NCBI GenBank assembly: GCA_021904315.1
Contig: CM038911.1
Location: 17,519,390-17,583,389, forward strand
Direction: 5' to 3'
Length of the DNA: 64,000 nt
From: Sphagnum magellanicum
Taxonomy: Eukaryota > Streptophyta > Sphagnopsida > Sphagnales > Sphagnaceae
Shown piece after piece: positions 15,072 through 27,269 of this stretch. Numbering within the stretch: position 1 is the stretch's first letter; every line of letters begins with the position of its first letter. The notes under the pieces were generated by a model. That model made no database searches. It worked only from the letters and a program-made list of their open reading frames with translations, and was not told the origin of the DNA. The position numbers and the translations under genes are program-made.

Positions 15072-15656
15072 AAGCATAAAGAGTAACCACACAATTTTTT
15101 CCCCATGATATCACAAGAAAAAATGACACCAGGCTTTATGAAAACGGAATGCATGCAGGAGCAGAACTTTCCATTTTCAAAAATCCTGGTAGGATTTTAC
15201 AATCTGCAAAGGCATTCTCCGGATACACTAGAGAAATCAAAGAGGCCTTCACAGCTGCATTGTTCCTATATTAGGCTAAGAACAAACTCATTTCAAACAC
15301 TTAATTGAAAGAGGAAATATCAGGTGAACTTTCAAAGCACCAGGCCAGTTTCCCCCTTCATATGTCATGAGGCATTCATTATCATGTCCAAATGTTTTAA
15401 ACAGACTTGAGTGCCCACCACCAGTTTATTCATTGACAGTAGCCAGAGACTCTTGTGGGCATCATTCCTGAGCCCTCACAACATATACATATGTAGCTGC
15501 AGCTTTCGTTGGTAAGTACCACAGTGTATCAATCCTGAAGATCATGATTTGCTAGGGTGTCTTGTTGCTCCTGCAACCACAATATGATGATGTTGTTGTG
15601 CATGACACATTTGATTTTAGAAATCATGTTCTACAGGAAGTGAAGTTATTCACAAA

Positions 15657-15940
15657 TGTGTACATGTTCTGTGTCAAGCAAGAAAATCCCTTAAAGAGCT
15701 TCGATGACACTGCAAAAGCACCCATTGAAACTCACAGGTGTAGCAGAGCCACTAGGAGGTGCGTGTCTTTTAAGGGACAAATTTCATTTCTTCTTGCCTG
15801 TCAAAATTGTACATGCTCTGTGTCAAACAAGTAAAATCTTTTAAGAGCTTCTATTAGACTGCAAAAGAACCATTGAAACTCAAATATATGTAGCAGAACC
15901 ACTACCGATTTTGTGTCTTTAAAAGGACAAGTTTCTAGGT
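15657..15940. repeat. 149 bp tandem duplication, two copies
   Basis: GTACATGTTCTGTGTCAA, near 15660, recurs as GTACATGCTCTGTGTCAA near 15809. Both are followed in order by AAGAGCTTC, ACTGCAAAAG, CATTGAAACTCA and GTAGCAGA-CCACTA. One copy overlaps an open frame, but no domain is recognised. Confidence 0.8.
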
Positions 15941-17855
15941 AATAATTTGAGGCTGGATCACTATACACTACTGGAATTCTAAAATACAATCATGTTCAAG
16001 ATCATGTCCTCAGCACAAAATAATCACAAGCACATGGAAACAGCTATTGACACCTTATAAAATGAAGACAATTTATAATACTTGGGGTCATTCACAGAGA
16101 CAAGATATGGTCAGCTGCTTCAATTCTCCAGGGTTCTTAAAAAATTGTTAAAATACATGGGTACCCCACCAGTGAAATCTAAATTTTCAACTCACTGGGT
16201 CTTCACCCCTGAATGCACAAAACAACCAACTTAACCCAAGAACCCTGAAACACTCTGACTGTTAATATATCTCAACACTTACGTTGATATGTGCTATACT
16301 ATATGAACAGATGTTGCTTCCAGCTGGATGAATACAAAGATTTTATGAATATGAAGATTGTACCAGGATGTCTGAACTAGTGCTGGGCAGGTATACTGAT
16401 TTTAACATGCTGTAATACCTTTACCATTTTGACAGTAATTAAATTATTTTAAGTAAATGTTGATTTTTTTCAAAATTAGCCGCCCACAATGTTGGAAGTT
16501 CTAAAAACTTTTTTGACTACCTAGTGTACATGGTCATTTCACTTATTCTAGGTCTACATGGCCAAGTCTATAAAAGTGCCAGAATGTCAGGAAATTCTTA
16601 TTGTTATTGTTGGAGTGATTTTTATTTTATTTTCTTAAATCATCAAGATGGAGTGGTAAAGGTATTACTGTAGTGACCAAGTAAGGGTATATAGCAATGT
16701 TGGGCAATTCTTAGAATTTGTTACAAATACATGCCGGTTATCAAGCCTAGTACATACCCATTTAATCAGCAAGGGTGAAAATCAAAGAGAACTGGGACTT
16801 GTAGGGACCACTAGAGGTTTAGTCAAGGAGAGAACCTCATGACACAAAGAATTGACAACGTAACATCACAGCTTTTGACATTTGAAAACCAAGTCGGGGT
16901 CATGAAGATTAGGTCAATTCTTTGAGCTTAAGAAGAGCTCAAAGTTTTTGGCAACACACAACTTTTGAATATACTTGATTATTGAAGGTTTTACTTGTAT
17001 GATGTAGTTGCAACATTGAAAATAGCCGACAATAGATAACAACGTTAACAACTAGGTGGCAAATATGATTCTTGATGAACATTTTTGTGAGTTTTAGGTT
17101 CTAGGTTTATGTGAAATGGGAAGTTGTTCAGGTTTGGGTTTTGTTGTTTAGCTCAAAGTTCGAATTCCAACTTCCACAAGGTCTTGCAATATGTAGTATT
17201 TCATAATGCACAAAATGTTTTGAGTTTTGTGTATCCAATGTTTAAACACAACCCATTGTTTGTCAAAATGGAATTCAACAACCAAGGATGTCAATATGAT
17301 CTATTTATGACATTGTTGCAAATCTTCAAAACATTGAAAGTGGAAGCATTTTGGCAAGGGTGTCAAGTTCATCACATGTAATCCCATCCATTCACTACAA
17401 CACGTTTTGAAATTTACAACTTTCATTTGTAACTAAATATTAATTACAAAGGACATATGCAATTGCTAACTTACGAATTGTTAAACCCATATTGTTTCAC
17501 TCATCTAGTTGCGAAATTCAATTGTATTATCAATTAACATTTTTTTATTTTGTGATATTATTGAAGTTTTATGTCATAAATTTCAAAGGTTTGACATGTA
17601 AAGTGTAAAATGATGTGAATACAATGTCAACCTAGCCATTTTACTTGATTAGGTGTTGTAAAAGATGCCTTCCTATAAAAATGACATGCGTCAAAAGAAT
17701 TGACACTTTCAATTATGAATTGCACATAACCAAGAGTGAATCGGGTGTAAGTCCACTGGTCAACTTTGCATTGAATGTTACATGGGTTAATAAATATGTG
17801 AATGTTTGAATCAATTCATGATGCCAAAACATGGCATATATTGAATATATGTCAA
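15941..17855. other. Intergenic DNA, no gene
   Basis: AT-rich sequence without recognisable coding, RNA or transposon features. Confidence 0.5.
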
Positions 17856-17857
17856 AA

Positions 17858-18280
17858 CCTAGGCTAAATAGGCTAGCTAACTAACCTAGCCTACCTAAGC
17901 TAGGTCCCATAGGCTTAAAACATGGGTTAGGTACGAGCCTAGGTGGCATAGCCTACACACCTTAGTTGAAATTAGCCATGTAAACTACTTAGCTAGACTA
18001 AGGTAGACAAGTTGCAAGAATAAACATTTGAACCTCTCACCTTCACATTGAAGCACAAAGTCCTTAGCATTACATCAATTTTTTTTATATAACATAAAAT
18101 ATAACCACAATTTTAATGAATGTTTTTTTAACTTACCTAAATGACCTACATACTCAACCTACCCTAGGCTACCCAAGCTATCTAATTAGCTATTTAATGG
18201 TTACCTAAATTACTTAAGCTACATAGGGGCTTACCTATAAACACATAGGGGTTGCCTAGGCTACATTTCCATTTGTGATA
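17858..18280. mobile_element. CTAGG-rich repeat element with tRNA-like core, copy 1
   Basis: Dense AGCCTAGG/CCTACC/TAGCTAAC words form two arms on either side of a core at 18020-18080. Read on the - strand, that core has an A-box-like GATGTAATGCTAAGG and a B-box-like GAGGTTCAAA separated by about 30 bp. The same layout, with TTCAATGTGAAGGTGAG-type core sequence, occurs at 37.54-38.13 kb. No ORF. It is probably a non-autonomous element; the class is unknown. Confidence 0.5.
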
Positions 18281-18529
18281 TCTATGATGCCATGTGTGAG
18301 TTTACCATTAGATAATTAATGACCTATAATTGTAACATTCATTTAATAAGTTTTATTACACCCATGTGTTGAAGTTCTATTTAATATTTTTTTAATGTCC
18401 AAATGTAAACATTTATTATTAGTTGTCCAATGGGCATTAGTTGTTGTTGCCACTTGTGTTAATTATATTGGGCACAACAACACATCTTTGGGTTTTGTAA
18501 GAAAATTCTTATAGTCATATCATGTGTCA

Positions 18530-18860
18530 AATTATTATTTGATAATTAAGACCTTAAAGTTGCAACATTCATCTAATAATTGCATGTATTACATTTTGTT
18601 GTAGCCATGAGTCATGATGTTGACTATAATCGTAACACCTTGTTGCCACATGGCATGTTATGTCATCATCATGGAAGATTAAATTGTTGTTAATCACAAA
18701 GGTCAATGGTATTTTGATTAACTAATAAATGAATTTCATAAAAATTAGTATCATGGGTCATGATGTTGATTATAATCGCAACACTTTACTACCACATGGG
18801 AGATTGAATCATTTTAGTGGCAAATGTCAATGGTACTTTGATTAATTCATTTCACACCAC
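18530..18860. repeat. 146 bp tandem duplication
   Basis: CATGAGTCATGATGTTGACT near 18606 recurs as CATGGGTCATGATGTTGATT near 18752. Each is followed by ATAATCG-AACAC, CACATG and CAATGGTA-TTTGATTAA in the same order. Confidence 0.75.
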
Positions 18861-18899
18861 AAATATATATTAAATTTTACCATAAATTAAAGAATAATG

Positions 18900-19430
18900 A
18901 AATATTTTACCCCAAAAACCAATGAGTTGTCACATTGACTACAAGGTGCAAACATTCAATCACGAACCACACACCCCCCTCTTTTAAATCTTTTTTTTTA
19001 ATTTTAAAAAATTAAATATATATTTTAAATAAATATTATTATATTAATTCCATATTGAAAATTTTCCCAAAATACAAAGTAGGCAATTATTAAATTTTGC
19101 AACAAACAAAAAGGTATGAATTTTTTTCATTATAAAAGTAATGGTTACAAACGATTTTAAAATCATTCTGGTTATTTTTTCCTCATTAGATTGATTTCAA
19201 AACATTTACAAAATGCATATCAATATATTAAAAATAACCTTAGATTAAAATATATATATTTCTAATTTTCTTTTTTTTTAAATGTTATATACACAAAATT
19301 TAATAATGACCTTCAATTGTTTTGGTACATGTTTGCAAAATTGCATCTTATAATTACAAAAAACCATAATGCCACATGGCATGTTGATGTCCTTAGTATT
19401 ACTTAATGATTTGTGTGACTAAATAATTAT
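18900..19430. other. Very AT-rich stretch, no gene
   Basis: Long A/T runs and TATATA words with no coding content. Confidence 0.6.
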
Positions 19431-19438
19431 AGATGTTA

Positions 19439-19920
19439 TCAATACTAGAATTCTAGGTTTTTCAAATGTTCCAAGTTGACTAATTAGTCCTTATTTACCA
19501 ATGGATATGTCCATTTTGACTAAAGGTTCAAGGCATGTATTTTTTTACCAACCAACTTGACTAAAGTGACTTATTTAATCAATACATTTAGTCAAGTTGA
19601 ATAACCTTAATCAAAATGACAAATGGGTTAAGTTAAATGAAACATTCAGTCAAATTGAACATAAGAAATTAACATCAATAATCAAAATGACCAATGTTCT
19701 TTAGTCAAATGGAACATCTTAAATGTCTATTACATACCTACTTCCCACCTACAATCTTATGACCTACCTACCTACCAACCCACCCACCCACCTACCTAGG
19801 TACACTACCTACCTACCCACTCACCCGCCTGCCTATTTAAGTGTATTACGTACCTACCTACTTACCTACCTAAATACCTATATACTACCTACCTCCCAAT
19901 TATCCTACTCTCTAATTATG
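19439..19920. mobile_element. Relic of a CACTA-type element end with CCTA array
   Basis: The end CAATACTAGAATTCTAGG aligns with the reverse complement of the end at 57148 (CACTATTACAAATCATGG). Both continue with GGTTTTT and a TTCAA-TTGACTAATT stretch. Inwards are many subterminal TTGACTAAA/AATGACCAA words, as expected of CACTA elements, then a CCTA-type array at 19762-19895. Only this end is recognised. The terminal CACTA is mutated to CAATA. Confidence 0.5.
19762..19895. repeat. CCTA/CCCA tetranucleotide array
   Basis: Imperfect tandem CCTA, CCCA and CCTACTTA units. The mirror-image TAGG array is at 56690-56895 in the inverted relative. Confidence 0.85.
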
Positions 19921-20396
19921 TTTGATAGGTTGCACTTATTTTGAAAGTGCATAAGCTTTTGAACAAAATAGATCAAATGTTTTTGTTTAGTTCTAAAATT
20001 AGTTTAGTTTTAAAACATATGTCCAAGGACAAGGAAGATACTCTAGGAAATATGTCCAAGGATGAACAACCTGAGGATGACCATCAAATAAGCAAAAAAA
20101 AGAAAGGCATTTGACACACAATCAACATGGATGTGCTAAATAATGAATAATTATTAGCAAAACAAGGCTGGGAAGGAATCCTCCAACCTTGGACATATAC
20201 CAAGGCTAAGCAATATGTGATTTGAAGTAACATTGATTGACATTGGCCTATTTCTAGGCTAACACCAATGACCACATACAATGCAACCTCTTGGTTCATG
20301 TGCCAACACCTAGGCTTAAAGTCTAGAATGGCAAAGGTTTGGGATTTTTTCCATGGCTAGCCCACACTTTTTCCAAACAATGATGTTCACTTATGG

Positions 20397-20738
20397 TTGT
20401 GCCAAATGGTGTATGTTGAGGTCATCCTTCAGGGAGATGTGGATTGGACAACAATTCCAAATACAAGGGTGGTGGAGAGTTTTCCAAGGGTGAAACATAT
20501 CCCACATGGTTTTCCTCTTGAACACCATGTGGTGGAAATTAAAGTCCATGGGCAAGCAATTAGTCCCCACAAGATTGAATTGTTGCAACAAATTGAACAA
20601 CCCACACCTAACACAAGTGGAAGGGCAAGGAGAGCTATAAAGCCACCTTTGCAAAGGGGATGGCTCAGGCTTGCCTCACAACGAATAAATCTTGTGTCAC
20701 CACCCAGAACAAAAAAGGAAATGTTGTCAACATTGTAG
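20397..20738 (+). pseudogene. Unrecognised 113-codon open frame, possibly a repeat-derived relic
   Basis: This open frame encodes a basic, proline-containing peptide ending 119 bp before a 700 bp family repeat. It resembles the low-complexity tail of a mobile-element polyprotein, but no family motif is identified. It has no spliced neighbours and the antisense strand is also open, so it may be non-coding. Confidence 0.2.
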
Positions 20739-20856
20739 CTTGTAATGGATATGATCATGTCATTAACCCAAGATGCCATTGAAGAGCTCACACTTGCATA
20801 TGTTTAAAGACTTGAAACAACACATATGGCATGAATCCAAAACTTGAAAAACATGC

Positions 20857-21535
20857 ATTGTCGCAACCTTAGCCTTGGGCTCGTGACCAAAGTAAAGGCT
20901 TGCAAAGGTGCGGGCCAAGAGTGAAACCCAAGAGACACATTTCATGCTCCTAGGAATGTAAGAAAATAGGAAAGAATGAACCCCCACACTCCCAAGTGAA
21001 CTCTCACTTTGGGAGTTGGAATCCTAGTGGACTCCCCAATTTTCAAAGGGCGATTGCAGGGGTCACAACTCATTGGATTGAAAATTTCCTTATATCATTG
21101 AAAATCTCTTGGAACTTAAATGTCTAAAATGGGTTCACATGATCCATTTGGGTATTTAAAACATAAGTTCTGGCCAAAAGAAGGGCCGGGAGTCAAACTG
21201 TCAATTTGACTCCCAACCATTAAAAGTCAAGAATCTCCTTGATTTACTTGTGCTCAGGTGGCGTGCCACATATCGTTGAAACTTGACAAGGGTTACAACT
21301 TTGCTTTAAACTTCACCTCAATCGAAGATTTACAAAAGAAGTTATGGGCCTCCAAAGTTGTGAGAGTCTTAATTTTGGGAATTTCGGAACTCTCAACTTG
21401 GGAATCCCGAAACAAAATGACAATTGGGTGCAAGCCCCGTGGTTAGGCATAAATAATACTATAAGGGGGAAAGTGGTGGCTTCCCCCAAGTCCGGGCTTA
21501 GTGAGTCTTATTGTGAGTCATGGATTATAATACCA
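20857..21535 (+). mobile_element. 700 bp interspersed repeat family, copy A
   Basis: It starts TGTCGCAACCTTAGCCTTGGG, then GACCAAAG-AAGG, CACACTCCCAAG and CTTTGGGAGT. A palindrome at 21188-21214 (GGGAGTCAAA/TTTGACTCCC) and the end block ACTATAAGGGGGAAAGTGGT and CTTCCCCCAAGT follow. The same ordered blocks occur at 36.6, 39.2 and (inverted) 55.6-56.3 kb. A TG start hints at an LTR, but no matching end, primer site or target duplication is visible. Confidence 0.65.
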
Positions 21536-21539
21536 CAAA

Positions 21540-22860
21540 TTATTGAGCTTTAGTACTATAGTTTTCCTTAGTATTAATGATTTAAATCCTGATAAACCTC
21601 CAAGTAATAATTATTAAGAGTTGAAATAACCTTTGGATATTTCAGCGTAAAAGACTCTTTTATTTAAATTGATGCAAGGTTTAGTTAATTTTAGGACCTA
21701 GTACACCTTTTAAAGTGCATTATCCTTTCATGTTGTAGAAAAGGGAAAAGGGATGTAAAATTAGATGTGATTTATTAATATATTGGGAATACAAGCCAAT
21801 AATTAATAATAACATTTCGTCATGACAATATTAAGTTAGTCTGTAAAATAATCTTCAGGCACAAATGATGTACTTGAAATATTTTTAGGATGTAATCCTA
21901 ATACATCTTTATTTAGTCTTCACTTTTATCAAACTCTTAAATAGAATCAAAATCAAATTTAAGTATTAACATTTCCACCTGAGTGGCCTCTAATGAATTA
22001 CAAATTAGTAAACAATTTTAAGGGGATAGATCACAATTGCAAAAACTCCAGAATGCGATGAATGGTGCGAGCTAGGTATTCGGCTCGATGCTCCATGGAA
22101 AGGGGGTTGATTGGGCTTCACAACCAACGATAATGACCATCACCAGGAACCAAAGTTTGATAATGAAGACGAACATCATCGTCTTCACATTAACACTCTT
22201 CAAACCTTTTTAGTGTGGCTTCACAAGCAAAACATTTTTAAAAATATATTGTTAAGGCATGTGGGTTAGGAGACAATCAATGATCCCATGCTGAACGATC
22301 GACTTGAGTACGCACCACTCTTCTGGACAGTTTTTCTTTGCGCGACCATTGAAAGACATTCACGTCAAGCGGTGCTTCTTCAAGCTCTTCCTTCTATACT
22401 AATGAAACTGGAGGATTCGAAGGCATAGCAACATCATCTGCCATGACTAAATTCTCAAATGCATTAACAAAAACCAAGAAGGTAGTAGAAACAATGTGGT
22501 ACTTGCGTTTAGAAAGGGTCGATGTTTTTTTATTTAACAAATTAAGGTAGGCGTAAGGTGTGGGAATGATGGTGAAACCTCATGAAAGTTCGAACATTTT
22601 AGATCTAATGGATTCATTGAACCCTAATTTTGACGGTGGATCTAGAAGTATGTGGGGGTTTTTGTGATGCAAATTTTAATTCCAATTTACTATGTACTAC
22701 ATAGTTAATTAGTGCATGAAAAAATAATAATAGGGGATATCAAAAGAGTAAATGATACGCGGGGATGTTATTTCAACCATTGAATTGATTTAGTCAAGTA
22801 AGGATTCAAGGATGTTTACTTGTTACTATCGATAAATTGTCCTACTAGTTAATTACTTGA
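21540..22860. other. Intergenic DNA with possible eroded coding remnant
   Basis: No intact gene. On the - strand, 22200-22450 gives short acidic and basic peptide stretches interrupted by stops, which could be a decayed element ORF. The evidence is too weak to name it. Confidence 0.3.
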
Positions 22861-22939
22861 AATAATTAGGATGAAGAAGTAGGATGTGAGGGTCAACGGA
22901 CGGAAAAGATAAGGATCAAGCTCAAGAACTTCATCAAGA

Positions 22940-23260
22940 TATCCAAGATAAAGGGAAGGATGAGTCCTCCAATCCCATTAGTCATGAGGATTGTCATCAT
23001 ATTTAATTCGAGGATGGAATATTTTTTTTGTTTCATCGGGCCGAAGAATTTTCATCCTAAAATCAATTGGAAAGCAAATCATTTTCAATTTTCGTTGGCT
23101 CGTGAAGGATGAGGAGGCCATTGATTAAAGGGGAAGATTTCGAAGCTTCCATTGGGCAAGGGGAACAAGTTCAAGGAAAGGTCATGGAGGCTTACCAAGG
23201 GAAAGAGGAGTATCTTGTGTTGGGGGAAGGGAAAAGGAAGAGAAGGAAAATGTGAAGAAA
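22940..23260 (+). pseudogene. Possible 3' end of a Ty3/gypsy pol plus polypurine tract
   Basis: AATTCGAGGATGGAAT followed by a T-run near 23010 resembles the pol C-terminus of many plant gypsy elements. A purine-rich tract (GGGGGAAGGGAAAAGGAAG) lies near 23222-23250, just before the tandem array that could lie in an LTR. No RT or integrase motif is visible, so this rests on weak resemblance. Confidence 0.25.
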
Positions 23261-23323
23261 AGATTAGTTCTTATGTGTGGAAAGGTGTTGTTCATGAAAA
23301 AGATGTGTGCAAGAAATAAGGAT

Positions 23324-23915
23324 GGAAGGAATTCCATGACAAAGCTTCTGAAATTTTATTTCAAATAATTGTTCCTCCCAAATCCACCGTTGGATTTGTG
23401 TCAAATTTAAAACAGTTTTTATTTAGGAGGTGTAGAAGGTTCTCTCTAAATTTCAGCATCATCGGTTTGATTGTAAGGGAACTACACTTGCTAGGAGTAG
23501 AGGGTGTTTATAGTGGAGTTCGTGGAAGGATTTCCATGACAAAGCCTCTGGAGTTTTATTTCAAATAGTTATTCCTTTCAAATCCACCGTTAGATTTATG
23601 TGAAATTTGAAATGGTTCTTATTTAAGAGGTGTAAAAGGTTCTTTCGAAATTTCAGCATCATCGGTTTGGTTGTAAGGGAGCTACACTTGCTAGGAATAG
23701 AGGGTGTTTGTAGTGGAATTCATGGAAGGATTTCCATGACAAAGCCTCTAGAGTTTTATTTCAAATAGTTGTTCCTCCCAAATCCATCGTTGGATTTGTG
23801 TCAAACTTAAAATAGTTCTTGTTTAGGAGGTGTAGAAGGTTATTTTTAAATTTCAACATCATCGGGATTGTTGTAAAAGAGTTACACTTGTCGGAAGTAA
23901 AGGGGGTTGAAATTG
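23324..23915. repeat. Tandem array of three 200 bp units
   Basis: GGAAGGA-TTCCATGACAAAGC starts at 23324, 23524 and 23724, so the period is exactly 200 bp. Each unit carries the short inverted repeat CAAATCCA-CCGT-TGGATTTG, and then GGAGGTGTAGAAGGTT and TTTCAGCATCATCGG. The third unit is the most diverged at its end. No coding role is evident. Confidence 0.9.
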
Positions 23916-24129
23916 TCTGTTTTTTCCTCAATCTAAGCAAAGTGATTTTTAGTCCCAAGGCTTAACTCTTGATCAAAAAAATAAAAACTTATAAAATTTT
24001 GTAACATGGCTCCTTTTTAGATTAACTTTTCAAAAATCCAATGCATGTTAGATTAGGAGGTTATATGTAGATGTTGAAATGAATGGGAAAAAAGGGGTTC
24101 AACCATCAAGCGTGACATTGAATGAACAT

Positions 24130-24870
24130 CAACATAATGCCCCTTCACATTCCATCATGGTGAATAACGATTCTCTCACGATGTCTTTGTATCTTCCAAG
24201 TGCACACGACACATTAGATTTTTAATGAACTTCATTGCATTACATTGAACCACTTTACTTCTTAGACTACAACTACATAGTAGTTCCACTTCCAAGCTGG
24301 TTTTGTGAATGCATATCTTCATGTTGAAGGTGTGCAAAAATGCCTCACACCATACATCATCCTTTTGCTTCAACTCATGTAGTTCTTTAATTTATGATTT
24401 TATCTGTTTTGTGCTAACCCTAAGCTCCTTATTTTCATCTTGCAATTTCTATATGAGCACTTTAATCTTCTACTCATTCTTTGCCATGTTCTTCCTCCAA
24501 ATTTCTATGTTATGCTTATAATCCTTCTAGAAATCCTCTCTTTATCCAATTCCACCTGTAGTATTGCCTTCTCCTTCTCCTCTGTAACTAATCTATTTTT
24601 TAAACTGCTCACTTCCAAATTCAAATTCCCCATATTCAAACTCACAATTGCCATCGTCTGAAATAATTCAACTACCTTATCTACTTGCATTATTTCCATA
24701 GCTACCTCTTCCATAGACTTTAGTGTACTTGTTTGTGTCGTAGGATTTTTGGATCCTTCTACAAATGATCCCATCTTTTGCACCAATCTGTTCGTTAGCC
24801 CAAATTCAAAGGGCAATCCCTCTGTAGATCCTAGTATACTAATTGGTACTTGTAGTTATAGTGGTTTGAA
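24130..24870 (-). pseudogene. Coiled-coil coding relic, - strand
   Basis: The longest intact part (24505-24816, 103 codons) is rich in E, K, L and heptad-like spacing, with segments such as LKNRLVTEEKEKAILQ. Farther along the same strand, LQDENKELR-type and KELHELKQKDDVW-type stretches continue in other frames across stops. It looks like a decayed coiled-coil ORF of a mobile element. The family is not recognised. A coiled-coil relic of similar style lies at 57.4-58.5 kb. Confidence 0.4.
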
Positions 24871-24979
24871 CACTACAAAAAAAAGTTGTGTTTCCATTCT
24901 CTTCGTCTACACTTTAGTAGCTTGTAAACCTTCTTATGTCTGCTATTGTTGCTGTTGTTGTTGCTACAAATGATGTTTT

Positions 24980-25367
24980 AAATTTTGGAAATGTTGTCAA
25001 CTTCCAAGGATTTCCATCCAATCTTCATATGCATCCCCATCAAAGTGTAGATGTTCCTCACCCTCTGGAAACCTTGTGTCATGTGTGAGGTGGCCAAGAC
25101 TATTGTTATTATTACTAGTGTAGCCAAGTTTTTAGACTAAAGATGTCCAATGTTGTTCAACATTGTTGTTATGATTGGTTATAATAATGAAAAAGAACTA
25201 GTGGGTGGAAACCATTTTTGTTTATGTATTTATAGTGAACTGAAAACTTAGCGTAACCCATATGGTGAGATCATTCAACATAATACCTGAATGTTTAAAC
25301 AGGAATTGCCATTTTCTAGCAAGGGGTGACTTGCCACCAAACTAAGGATTTCAGATAAGTGGTCCTT

Positions 25368-25407
<40 letters not shown>

Positions 25408-27250
25408 CTGTGCTTGGAAAGAAGGTTGGGGGAGCTTCTAACAGGGAATGTGACCCATGTATTCTCTGGTTGCTTTATTGTGTTGAGTCCTCACTTATTG
25501 AACAGATGTGGGTAGTTAGTGATTTGACTCCTTAGATAGTTGTGATTTGCTTCCATCACCATACAGAATGTGGTCAATGCAGTAGTCTTGTAGACACATG
25601 TAATTGATGTAGTCCTTTACAAACCTAGTGGAAGGATATAAGCACTTCATATGTATAGTAATAGTAAAAGACTTTAGGAATTGATATCCCTATACAAGTG
25701 GCATGTCCAAGTATCACTTGCCAAGTTCCAGTTTCCTTCTTTCACTAGATTGACATAGTTTTCTCATTACAACTAAGTATTTGTAGTGTTTGACCCTGCA
25801 AGAATCTTTTTTCCCTTTGTCCTATACTTGCTACACTTGTCTTTGCCATAAAACTAGATCAATAGTTCACCTGGCAGCTTTCCAAATTCTTATCTGGCAG
25901 ATTTGATTGTAGATGCAACATACAGTAGCTGTCTGTTTCATTACTTGTAGATGGTTTAAAGAGAAAACCCAAAAATGAAAAAAAGAAAAGGAAAAAAGGA
26001 GGAGGAACAATACTGGATCAAATGTTTTTGAAGGTCCTTCAAAGCTACAATTTAGAGGTGCAAGGTTATACAAAATAGTATGAAAGAAACATAAACAAAC
26101 TTAGTATCTATTACTAAGAGAGATTGGCAGCAAATGCCATAAAAGAGAGAAGTGCAGGAAAAACAATTATGCCATCAAATAAAACAAGATTGATGCAGTA
26201 AATTTGACCACAGAAGATGGTAATCCCTAGGACCCCAGCTGAAATTTGACTTCATCTATTATACTATTACACTATCTTCCAGATTTATACACCTATCTTT
26301 TTGGAAATGCAAGTCAATAGTCCAAATAGTAGCCTGAGCAATGTAATAGCATACATTTTCACCACACATGAACAAATCAACAGATATCCAGAACCATGAC
26401 AACACACAACACAAAAACTATAAAACCTTTACATATTGAAAACTTTGTGATCATTCTAGAGTTGGCTTGTGGCTTTACTAGATTATTGGGAATAAGGGTT
26501 GCACTTCATCAGAAACTCCTTGAAAGAAGGTATCTCTCAATGCAAGTACAACTCTATGGTAGATCAGTGATCACAAAAAGAGTTATTTGTGCTAACAACT
26601 GCTATAGGTCCACCATCTTGAGTAGAGCTTACAACTTTGTACAATTCTGTGTGCAGACATGCACATACAGAAGTGATTATATTAAACTACAGGATATACT
26701 ATAAATTTACTTGGAGGTAACTCAGATGGGCAATCAACCAAGATGCCCACTGCTGCAACAATACAGAAGTCACATTTTAGCTAGGATGTAGAGGACACAA
26801 TACTTATAGTATAGGGAAGAAGCTCTCACAAATCAGGCTAAATTGAACTTGATTCCTTTTTTTCTCTCACTTCAACTTGAGTTCAAATATATACTAATTG
26901 TGAGGCTTCATAGAAACAGAACTGGGAAAAGATAAGGCTTAAGGACCCCATCATGACAGGAGTTTATAACCCAATAACCACGTATAAAGTATAATTTTGC
27001 TTAAAAAGACCACACTCAGAGGTAACAGACACCCATGAAAATTCTTGATCCTCCTCAGGAATACAGCACTGAGAAAGTTCCACTTTAAGGAATTATAATT
27101 CCACCTTCATGTTGCTAACTGGCAAATGACCTGCAAAATCACCAATAGTTGTGAATAACCATTCTTAAAACACTTATTCAGATGCTGATGCACTTATGCA
27201 ATTCATTAATAGAAAAGGTAATTGGTTACTTAAAAACCTGACTTAATTTT
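24980..27250. other. Intergenic DNA, no gene recognised
   Basis: Apart from the GT tract, nothing is recognised. Short open frames (for example 26396-26704) have no domain signature. Confidence 0.5.
25372..25406. repeat. GT dinucleotide microsatellite
   Basis: About 17 uninterrupted GT units. Confidence 0.97.
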
Positions 27251-27269
27251 TCCAATGTATTTGGAGGTT

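Noticed and set aside
23324-23915. CRISPR-like array
   Set aside because: The repeats are contiguous 200 bp units without spacers, in a plant nuclear context.
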